From Margaritifera margaritifera (taxonomy: Eukaryota; Mollusca; Bivalvia; Unionida; Margaritiferidae), in the NCBI GenBank assembly GCA_029931535.1, contig JAQPZY010001560.1, positions 2,790,001 through 2,854,000 on the forward strand: a stretch of DNA of 64,000 bases, read 5' to 3'. Within the stretch, counting starts at the first letter, position 1; the number at the start of each line of letters is the position of its first letter. The notes under the pieces are model-generated. The model ran no database searches. It saw only the letters and a program-made list of their open reading frames with translations, and was not told the DNA's origin. Positions 37,601-49,649 of this stretch are shown here, piece by piece. The position numbers and the translations under genes were made by a program.

Positions 37601-40600
37601 ACCTCATCTACTTCATCGACTGGGTCTACCACTTCGACATATATGTCGTCTTCTACAAGCACTGCTTCTACTGGCACAACGGCTATTTCAACGACTTCAG
37701 CTCCTGGTTCTAGTATGACAGATACATCAACTACGTCAATACCTGTTTATGCTACCACAGCTGAGGCTTCATCGACTTCAACATCTGGCTCTAAAACTTC
37801 GACATATATGTCGCCTTCTTCAAACGCTGATTCTACTAGCACAACTGGCATTGCAAGTACTTCAGCTCCTGGTTCTATCACAACAACAGATACATCAACT
37901 ACTTCAATCCGCGTTTCTTCTACCACAGCTGATACATCATCTGCTTCAATCACTGGCCCTACTACTTCGACAGATATGTCGCCTTCTTCAAGCACTGCTT
38001 CTACTAGTACAACGGGTATTTCAACTACGTCAGCCCCAGATTCAACTGCCACTACAGATACAGCAACTACTTCAATGCCTGTTTCTTCTACCACAATTGA
38101 TACATCAGCTGCTTCTGTCACAGGGTCTACACTATGACAGATATATCGACTACCTCAAGTACTGGTTCTACCACCACAACTGATGCTTCAACTATTTCAA
38201 GCACTAGTTCCATTACCACAACAGGTTTATTAACTACTTCAACAACGGGTCCTTTCACTAGCACTTATGTATCTACTACTTCAACCACTATTTCTACTCC
38301 CACAATTGATACAACAACTACTTCTACACCAGGGTCTACCGCCGTGACAGATATGTCATCTACGTCAAGCACCAGTACTACTGCCACAAGTGATACATCT
38401 ACTATTTCAACACCTAGTCCTACTACCACAACATATACATCAACTCCCCCACCACCTTTTTCTTCTACCATAGCTGAGACATCATCTGCTTCAACCACTG
38501 GGTCTACCTCTTCGACATGTATATGTCACCTTCTTCAAGCACTGATTCTACCAGCATACCGGGTATTTCAACTACTTCAGCTCCTTGTTCTACTACCACA
38601 ACAGATACATCAACAACTTCTACCACAGGGCCTATTACTACGGCATATATATTGACCACCTCAAGCACTGGTTCTATAACCACGACAGATTCTTCATCTA
38701 CTTCAAGCACTGGTTCCATTAGCACAACATTTGTATTAACTACTTCAATAACAGGCCCTATCACTAGCACTACTTCAAACTATTTATACTCCCACAATTG
38801 AAACAAACACTACTTCTACCACAGTGGCGACCACTTTGACAGATATATCGCCTACTTCACGCACTGGTTCTACTGTCACAACTGATACATCAACAACTTC
38901 AGCTCCAGGTTATACCGCTACAACTGATATATCAACCAGTCTTTTCCATACTACAAAAGAGTCATCAGCTACTGTAACTACCGATTATACTACCAAAACA
39001 GAGTCATCAACTTATTCAACATCTGGTTCTACATCCATAACTGATACATCAACTACTTCAACCTCTGAGTTTCACAATACGACAGATATGACGTCTTCTT
39101 CAAGCACTCATTCTACAAGTACAACAGATATTCCGACTGCATTAACTCCGGGTTTTACTACTACAACAGGTACACCATCTATTGGTTCTACTACCATAAT
39201 TGATACATCAACTACTTCAACTACTGGTCCTACTACCGCAACAGATACATCAACAACTTCAACACCTGTTTCTTCAAACACAATTGATGCATCAACAACT
39301 TCTGCCACAGGATCTAGCACTATTTCTACTACCACAACTATTTCAACCCCTAGTTCTACTACGAGTGGTTCAACAACTACAGCAACTGGTGTCACAACAA
39401 CAAGTAGCTTTACGATTTCTTCGACTGGTGCCGCTAGCTCTCCCAGCTCAACTACTGATGTCACTACTACAAGTGTCTCTACCACAGCAGCCACTGATGG
39501 CATACCAACAACTGTCTCAACCGCAACAACGACTGGTGGCACTACTACAACTGGCTCTACTAAATCGACGACTGGTGGCACTACTACAAGTGGCTCTACT
39601 AAATCGACGACTGGTGGCACTACTACAACTGGCTCTACTAAATCGACGACTGGTGGCACTACTACAACTGGCTCTACTAAATCGACGACTGGTGGCACTA
39701 CTACAACTGGCTCTACTAAATAGACGACTGGTGGCACTACTACAACTGGCTCTACTAAATCGACGACTGGTGGCACTACTACAACTGGCTCTACTAAATC
39801 GACGACTGGTGGCACTACTACAACTGGCTCTACTAAATAGACGACTGGTGGCACTACTACAACTGGCTCTACTAAATAGACGACTGGTGGCACTACTACA
39901 ACTGGCTCTACTAAATCGACGACTGGTGGCACTACTACAAGTGGCTCTACTAAATCGACGACTGGTGGCACTACTACAACTGGCTCTACTAAATCGACGA
40001 CTGGTGGCACTACTACAACTGGCTCTACTAAATCGACGACTGGTGGCACTACTACAACTGGCTCTACTAAATAGACGACTGGTGGCACTACTACAACTGG
40101 CTCTACTAAATCGACGACTGGTGGCACTACTACAACTGGCTCTACTAAATCGACGACTGGTGGCACTACTACAACTGGCTCTACTAAATAGACGACTGGT
40201 GGCACTACTACAACTGGCTCTACTAAATAGACGACTGGTGGCACTACTACAACTGGCTCTACTAAATCGACGACTGGTGGCACTACTACAACTGGCTCTA
40301 CTAAATCGACGACTGGTGGCACTACTACAACTGGCTCTACTAAATCGACGACTGGTGGCACTACTACAACTGGCTCTACTAAATCGACGACTGGTGGCAC
40401 TACTACAACTGGCTCTACTAAATCGACGACTGGTGGCACTACTACAACTGGCTCTACTAAATCGACGACTGGTGGCACTACTACAACTGGCTCTACTAAA
40501 TCGACGACTGGTGGCACTACTACAACTGGCTCTACTAAATCGACGACTGGTGGCACTACTACAACTGGCTCTACTAAATCGACGACTGGTGGCACTACTA

Positions 40601-42912
40601 CAACTGGCTCTACTAAATCGACGACTGGTGGCACTACTACAACTGGCTCTACTAAATCGACGACTGGTGGCACTACTACAACTAGCTCTACTAAATCGAC
40701 GACTGGTGGCACTACTACAACTGGCTCTACTAAATCGACGACTGGTGGCACTACTACAACTGGCTCTACTAAATCGACGACTGGTGGCACTACTACAACT
40801 GGCTCTACTAAATCGACGACTGGTGGCACTACTACAACTGGCTCTACTAAATAGACGACTGGTGGCACTACTACAACTGGCTCTACTAAATCGACGACTG
40901 GTGGCACTACTACAACTGGCTCTACTAAATCGACGACTGGTGGCACTACTACAACTGGCTCTACTAAATCGACGACTGGTGGCACTACTACAACTGGCTC
41001 TACTAAATCGACGACTGGTGGCACTACTACAACTGGCTCTACTAAATCAACGACTGATGGCACTACTACAACTGGCTCTACGGCTTCAACGACTGATGCC
41101 TTTACCACAACTGGTTCAAATACATCAACTACTGGTGGCGCTACCACAACGGGCTCTACCCAAAAAACAACCAATGCAAGTGCTACAACTGTCTCCACTG
41201 GTACAACATCCGGCAACATTACAACAACAATCGCTATCTTTACAACGCCTGGTGGTACTACTATATCTGGCCCCACAACTACAAAGACCACTGGTTCTGC
41301 TACAACTTGTTCTAAGAATACATCGACCGATGGTATTTCAACAATTGACTCTACCACTTCCACGACTGGTTTCACTTCTACAACTGGCTCTACCGATACA
41401 CCAACTGGTGGTACAATAACAACTGACTTTACTAGTATGACATCTACAACGAGTATCTCTACTACTCCTACCACTAACTTAACTGGTTCTAACACTTTAA
41501 AAACCACAGCAGCCACTATCGCTTCAACTACTGGATCAACTTCAACAACAGGTAACAGAGTCAATTCAAACACAACTTCAGCGACCGGTTCCACTACTCC
41601 TACAACAAGGGGTTCTTCAGCTTCTGCAACCAGTCAAACAACCGCTTCAGAATCAAATACTGCCCCTACTATTTCATCGACTGAAACTTCTTCTCCGACC
41701 ACCACATCAAAAACTGAACTCACGCCCTTTACAACTCAGCCCACCAATTCAACAATGGCCATCACTAGGACAACTACACCTACTAATTCAACCACTAAAA
41801 TAAATGTTACGACAACTTCTCCTATCACTTCAACGATTAAACATTCATATAGTGGGTACTTTCTATTAAATTGCTACAAAGTTAGTTATTAAAAAATTGA
41901 AATCGTTTTTTATTTTCATTTTGTGACGTTTTAAGCCAATCGTTTTCTTCGGGATAATACTACTGTGATTATTCCATTTTCTTGTGCATTATTTTTGCTT
42001 GATCGGCGGAACTATCACACACGGTACTGGCAATCAGATGCATTATTGGTATGAAAGTCGTAGTCATTAAATTCGATTCAATCGTTTCCTGCGGTCTCGC
42101 AGTGTAATTAGGAATGGGGCCTAGGGTGATCATTTTGGTAAAGAATTAGACCAACTGAGAATGAAATTTTCAGGAGGAAGGTGCTAAAGTTGTGAAATCT
42201 GCATTATTTCTTTTAATCTTTCTCCTTTGGTCAACACTCCAAAATAAAGATCCTGATAGTACTTGCATTTATATCAGACAATCAGTCGTTATCACCTTCA
42301 ATGACTTAAATATTTGGCATGAAAATATAAGACGTTCTTTAATTCTATATGATTCGTTTGCTGATAACCCCTATCACAGCGCAAAATCAATCCTTATCAA
42401 CGAGAAGCAGGACTATTCGCCCATGCGATAAAATCAAGCGTCTTGAAGACATAGAACTTGCCTGATAGTACGGACACAGAGCACCAACTGGCCAACGATA
42501 AATACATCTATTTTGTGCGCCTTTCATGACGCGTTACCAATGTTTACGTGTGCATTGTCGAATTTACTGTGAGAAAATGCTCAATGACGCAGGGGATGGG
42601 TGTGTTGGTGTTGCATTTACTTTTAAAGACAAGTATTTCGTTTTCTAATACTATGAGTATGTACTTTTCATTGATATGGAAGGAAACGTTTGACTAGCGA
42701 ATATAGCATGCATGTATTTCAATCAAACAATAGACGTATACATATATGTATCTATAGGATTTAACAGCATGTCAGCACAATACTGGATATACATTGCCAA
42801 TTAAAAGTATAATTCTAATAATATAAAAGAAAAATTGCGAAACTCTATACATATACAGCTTTAGTTTTTGAAGACAAACCTGCTTACATACATACATACA
42901 CACATACATACA

Positions 42913-42946
<34 letters not shown>

Positions 42947-42972
42947 CATACATACATACATACATACATACA

Positions 42973-43006
<34 letters not shown>

Positions 43007-45360
43007 CATACATACATACATACATACATACATACATACATACATACATACATGCACACATACATACATACATACATACATACATACATACATACATACA
43101 TACATACATACATACATACATACATACATACATACATACATACATACATACATACATACATACATACATACATACATACATACATACATAACAAACATAG
43201 GTATATAGGAACTTTCATATCTGCATGATGTACATACATACATATATGCATGATTTACATACATAGGAACATACATATATACACGATGTACATACACACG
43301 GACATACATAAATGAGACTCCAATAAAGATGAATTATGATTTATTCTCATTAAAGGCATAATATAATCATACAATCAACGATCTTTAATGAGTAAATTTA
43401 TTTTCCTTTTCTTCCACATTTTCATGTTATTGATCAGTTTTATAAAGACATGACTCATTAATTTCCTTTAAGAGAGACCAACATATTCAATGCGGAGAAA
43501 AACTTATAAATAAATGTAACGATGACAAAATGTTCAAAAAAGGTTGTGTCATGATGCTCTGAGAAAATTGTTTCTCTTTAATTCAATCATTGCTACAGAT
43601 TTAGCTTATAAACGTTATAATAAATGCAAGGATAAGGGCCATGTCTTAACATCAGTCGAATAAGGTGCTATCTCATAATACCAGTATGTAAAAATCTGTC
43701 CTATAAATATTTACATGATATCTCAATCTTAACATCAGTCGAATAAGATGCTATCTCATAATACCAGTATGTAAAAATCTGTCCTATAAATATGTACATG
43801 ATATCTCAATCTTAACATCAGTCGAATAAGATGCTATCTCATAATACCAGTATGTAAAAATCTGTCCTATAAATATTTACATGATATCTCAATCTTAACA
43901 TCAGTCAAATAAGATCCTATCTCATAATACCAGTATGTAAAAATCTGTCCTATAAATATGTACATGATGTCTCAATCTTAACATCAGTCGAATAATATGC
44001 TATCTCATAATACCAGTATGTAAAAATCTGTCCTATAAATATTTACATGATATCTCAATCTTAACATAAGTCGAATAAGATGCTATCTCATAATACCAGT
44101 ATGTAAAAATCTGTCCTATAAATATTTACATGATATCTCAATCTTAACATCAGTCGAATAAGATGCTATCTCATAATACCAGTTTGTAAAAATCTGTCCT
44201 ATAAATATGTACATGATATCTCAATCTTAACATCAGTCGAATAAGATGCTATCTCATAATACCAGTATGTAAAAATCTGTCCTATAAATGTTTACATGAT
44301 ATCTCAATCTAGTGGTTATCTAAGAAAAATATATCTACTGTAGCATTTGTATTCATTGATACCATATATCTACTGTATCATTTGTATTCATTGATACCAT
44401 GTATCTACTGTAGCATTTGTATTCATTGATACCATATATCTACTGTAGCATTTGTATTCATTGATACCATGTATCTAGTGTAGCATTTGTATTCATTGAT
44501 ACCATATATCTACTGTAGCATATGCATTAATTGATACCATATATCTTCTGTAGCATTTGTATTCATTGATACCATATATCTACTGTAGCATTTGTATTCA
44601 TTGATACCATATATCTACTGTAACATTTGTATTCATTGATACCATATATCTACTGTAGCATTTGTATTCATTGATACCATATATCTACTGTAGCATTTGT
44701 ATTCATTGATACCATGTTGCGTAATAACGTAAAGATTCTTATTGCAATCGTGCGATAGACATTAGATGTCACGTGGATATTGGCAATTTTTTTTTAAAAA
44801 ACATTAATGCTGGTTTGGGCTGATGGAGTTAATGAGACAAATAATTTCATTCATTCATCGTTCCTCTATGAGTCCTCTAATAAAACTTTGACTGTATCCA
44901 AGACCGAGTCCGGAAGCTTTCTGGCTTCATTCCCTAGCGGTAAGGGTTTTCCAATCTTCAGTATCTGAAAGGACGAATACAAGGGTATGTGATTCTTGAA
45001 ATTGAATGAAATAGATACAAAATATTTTTTGTTTTGGCTTGATTGATTCAAATTAAATCTATTAATATATTTATATTTTTTTTTACACATACAATTGATG
45101 TTTCATCCTTAAATGATTCAAATTAATTTTTATTTTTGTTTACATACATTATTGTTTTTAATATTTCATCTGTGCCTACTTTTTTCTTACTTTTTTGTTT
45201 GTGTTTAATGTTTTAAAACATTGTGGTAAATTATACGTTAATACTTGTTAACCTGTGGGTACTGTATTATTCGCTAATGAATAAATGGGAGATCAGTTTT
45301 ATTGTAAAATGATGTCAAGGGCAGTTTATTACATGATGATGATGATGATAATTATTATTA

Positions 45361-45425
<65 letters not shown>

Positions 45426-48400
45426 TGCATATATGGCTTTCAATATCGTAAGCATTTTGCTGCTTATATTTTCATATACTAATATATGGTAAAGTAAGCT
45501 CAGATCCTATACTGTTAAAAGCTTTTTCTCAATCAACAAAAAGAGCATAGAATCTACCTCTTTGTTTCCTCAGATATTTGCATATCAAGGTGCTTAGGGT
45601 AAATATATTATCCACAGTGCGGTATCTACTTCTAAAGTGAATATATTATCCACGGTGGGGTATCCACTTCTAAAGTAAATATATTATCCACAGTGGGGTA
45701 TCCACTTCTAAAGTAAATATATTATCCACAGTGGGGTATCCACTTCTAAAGTAAATATATTATCCACGGTGGGGTATCCACTTCTAAAGTAAATATATTA
45801 TCCACAGTGGGGTATCCACTTCTAAAGAAATACATTATCCATAGTGGGGTATCCACTTCTAAAGTAAATATATTATCCACAGTGGGGTATCCACTTCTAA
45901 AGTAAATATATCATCCACAGTGGGGTATCCACTTCTAAAGTAAATATATCATCCACAGTGGGGTATCCACTTCTAAAGTAAATATATCATCCACAGTGGG
46001 GTATCCACTTCTAAAGTAAATATATCATCCACAGTGGGGTATCCACTTCTAAAGTAAATATATCATCCATAGTGGGGTATCCACTTCTAAAGTGTGCTTG
46101 TTCTTCATCTAAAATATCATCTTCATTGACCCAGTTATCCAATCTTTTATTTAAAATAGAAGCACATACTTTGCTGAGGACTGTTAAAATCTCTATAATT
46201 TCCAGGCATATTTATTTTCCCTTTTTCACCAATTGGTGCGATAATAAGATATAATTTATTGAAAATAAACACTTAAATAGGTACAGTGATATTCCCATTT
46301 GCCTTGTAATCATCACTCGAAAGATCGTCAATGCTATCAGACTTTCCCGAGATTAAAAATGATGTTTTTTGCTGAAAATCTGAAGCAATTTCTTATGTAT
46401 GATTGGCGGAGATCTGAAAATTGGCGGTTTTCATCCTCATGGCCAGAGATATAATATATATTGGGTTTATTGATTACACCCTCTAGTCTTGCTTCAGGGG
46501 TTAGGAAATATTGCTCCTGGATCGTCCCTTGGAAACTGTTGAGATCTCCACCATATAACCCTATATATACTTAAAGGAAATGTGGAGACGAAATCAGACT
46601 TTCATCCATTACAGACCCAGGGTCATGCCCCTAGATCAGTGGTTCCCAAACTTTTTTGATCGCGACCCAAAATGCAGTACCGGTATAGTATGGGTCGCAA
46701 CCCCGGTTTAGGGAACCACTGCCTAGATCATAACTCGGAAACGTGAAGCAATGACGTCTGATGTAATTTTCTTTCATAACTGACGTCATACGATGGTATT
46801 CTTATAACGAGGTTGATGAATAGAAATTAGACTTTAATTCAGGAGCACACCCTTTTGTTATACCGTATTGTCATCAGTATTGGTCAAGGAATATAACAAT
46901 AATATAATACTGACTTTTGTTATAAACTATTTTAACTATCACTCGAATCATACTCGCCTTTACGTTGACTCAAGGTCGGATCACGTCTTTGAGTGGTGCG
47001 ACTGTGTCCGAGTTTGTGCGGCCATAAACCCGCCAGAAAAGTAAAACTGTATTGTGTACCAAAAATAAGGGGTCGAACACTACCTTATCGTTTGAATGTG
47101 CGACCGTCGTATTGTCACCTTTAATTCAACGCCCTGGTTGATCTCATGTATTAATCTAAGTTAATTATTGTTCTGTTCGGTTTTATTTCCAGGGGTTGTT
47201 ATTGAGACATCAATTGCTTTGGGATTTCTTTCAATCAAAATACGGATCAGCCCAAATCTGGTACAGAATCGAACCCTCAGAGGGCTGATGGGAAATATGG
47301 ATGACAATAGAACTAACAAGCTGGTCAAACCTTCAGGAGAAATACCCTTTTCTCCGGCTATTAGAATAATCATTAGATTACTGAAGGTAATATGAGATTT
47401 TTCTTTTTTTCAGGGAGAACAAAAAGTTAATGAAAGCATCTTCATTTATGAAAATGGACAAAGTCACGCTTCATACCAGAATATATCGTTTATACCTATA
47501 TTTAAGGACTCTTATAACAGTACCCAATAGCCGCTGCTGAAACTATCTGTGGGGGACCAGCACTTATAACAGTATACAAATAGCCGATGCTGAAATTATG
47601 TGTGGGGGACCAGCACTTATAACAGTACACTAATAGCCGATGCCGAAACAAGGCGTGGGGACTCTTATAACAGTACACAAATAGCCGATGCTGAAACTAT
47701 GTGTGGGGGACTCTTATAACAGTACACAAATAGCCGATGCTGAAACTATGTGTGGGGGACCAGCACTTATAACAGTACACAAATAGCCGATGCTGAAACA
47801 AGGTGTGGGGGACCAGCACTTATAACAGTACACAAATAGCCGATGCTGAAACAAGGTGTGGGGGACCAGCACTTATAACAGTATACAAATAGCCGATGCT
47901 GAAACTACGTGTGGGGGACTCTTATAACAGTAAACAAATAGCCGATGCTGAAACTATGTGTGGGGGACTCTTATAACAGTATACAAATAGCCGATGCTGA
48001 AACTATGTGTGGGGGACTATTATAACAGTACACAAATAGCCGATGCTGAAACTATGTGTGGGGGACCAGCTCTTATAACAGTTTACAAATAGCCGATGCT
48101 GAAACTATGTGTGGGGGACTCTTATAACAGCATACAAATAGCCGATGCTGAAATTATGTGTGGGGGACTCTTATAACAGTACACAAATAGCCGATGCTGA
48201 AACTATGTGTGGGGGACTATTATAACAGTACACAAATAGCCGATGCTGAAACTATGTGTGGGGGACTCTTATAACAGTATACAAATAGCCGATGCTGTAA
48301 TTATGTGTGGGGGACTATTATAACAGTATACAAATAGCCGATGCTGAAATTATGTGTGGGGGACTCTTATAACAGTATACAAATAGCCGATGCTGAAACT

Positions 48401-48743
48401 ATGTGTGGGGGACCAGCACTTATAACAGTTTACAAATAGCCGATGCTGAAACTATGTGTGGGGGACTCTTATAACAGTACACAAATAGCCGATGCTGAAA
48501 CTATGTGTGGGGGACTATTATAACAGTACACAAATAGCCGATGCTGAAATTATGTGTATGGGACCAGCAAATGTAGCTTTTGTTTACGATTATTTAATAA
48601 CAAACAACACAGAATTTGCAGGAAACACAAAGACAACAAAATGTAGCATTTAACATTTCATCTACTGAAGGAAGTATGTGATGATATTGCATTGCTAAAC
48701 AAGACATTTGAAGAAAATAAACAGCACACACACACGTATATAT

Positions 48744-48835
<92 letters not shown>

Positions 48836-49590
48836 AGACACGGGTTATATTATGACTGAGGAGAGACTGAATATAAATTTGCATATATTTTATGTAATAA
48901 ATAATCTGAAATTATCTGCAAAAGAATTCTATTTTGATACAAGGGAATATTTGTGTAATTTCAATGCTATCTGGATTTAGTAATTGTGCAGAAACATGAT
49001 ATGCCTAGTCAGTATTTGGTTTCAAATAGATGAACTTATGTTTAGCTTTGTAAATAGGTTTAATCATTAAACTACTGTTTCCCTTCAATCTCAGGTAATA
49101 AACTGTTTACACCGTTTATTTTATATCCAAATATATGTGCTTAAAATAACCCCAAACAAACAAAAAGAAAACAAAGAAAAAAAAAAAAAAATCAAAACAC
49201 CGCGAAAAAAACCAAACAGCTCCCCCCCCCCCCCCAACAAACCATACAATCTAACTCATCAATTTGAGCATGTGACTACACTAACAATATTGATGTAATC
49301 CACTTTCAGAAAACAACGTACCAACTATTACTTCATCGTTGCAAAAGATTGCCGCACAGGTTGGGGAACAAGTTAGTATTAGCGGCACTGCAACTGATGA
49401 AGAAAATGACGAAGTTAAAATCAATCTTGGTGGAACGTACACGAGAACTGGCTACGGAAAGGGAAATGTAACCTTGTCGTATTCCTTGACTATAAATGAC
49501 ACAAATCCCTTTAATCTCAGGTAATCAACTGTTTCCAGCATTAATTTTATCCAGTGTTTTTCTTGTGAGGTTTGGACAAATTCGGGCATG

Positions 49591-49649
<59 letters not shown>

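Larger units (their letters stand above)
41852..44828 (+). other. intron 2 (with three tandem arrays)
   Basis: A phase 1 intron between the mucin exon and the first VWD exon. It contains a (TACA)n microsatellite and two minisatellites listed separately. A 79-codon ORF with a hydrophobic start at 42192-42431 (GTG start, LFLLIFLLW core) looks like a signal anchor but is unsupported. The missing first half of the VWD domain and any NIDO or AMOP exon would be expected here. I could not find them. Confidence 0.5.
44940..47192 (+). other. intron 3 (with (ATT)n, a 38-bp minisatellite and a hAT miniature element)
   Basis: A phase 1 intron with strong GTAAGG and TTTATTTCCAG ends. Apart from the repeats listed separately I see no exon in it. 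Confidence 0.65.

Noticed and set aside
35753..38770. series of minus-strand Val/Glu/Asp-rich ORFs
   Set aside because: They are complements of the Thr/Ser codons (ACT, ACA, TCA) of the mucin exon, in the frame that reads Val, Glu and Asp.
39200..41419. 739-codon plus-strand ORF reading LLQLALLNRRLVA repeats
   Set aside because: It is a second plus-strand frame of the same tandem array. It is offset from the Ser/Thr frame that continues into flanking exon sequence.
39108..41594. 828-codon minus-strand ORF with Val/Pro-rich repeats as a gene
   Set aside because: It mirrors the plus-strand mucin repeat, whose 39-bp period keeps several frames open. The plus strand has the signal peptide, splice phases, VWD, TM and tail that connect to this exon; the minus strand has none.
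42192..42431. signal-peptide-like ORF as an alternative start for the VWD part
   Set aside because: It starts at GTG with a hydrophobic stretch, but it ends in a stop with no donor leading to exon 3 and has no other support.
42772..43309. Met-Tyr-Val-Cys and His-Thr-Tyr-Ile repeat proteins
   Set aside because: They are translations of the (TACA)n microsatellite in both strands. The same applies to the ORF at 4-432 and to Ile-Tyr frames over (AT)n tracts.
44866..45090. 74-codon minus-strand ORF
   Set aside because: It overlaps the complement of VWD exon 3, and the plus strand carries the recognisable VWD motif and splice sites.
44325..46094. CRISPR array (35- and 38-bp repeats)
   Set aside because: The repeats are contiguous with no unique spacers, lie in introns of a eukaryotic gene, and have no cas genes.
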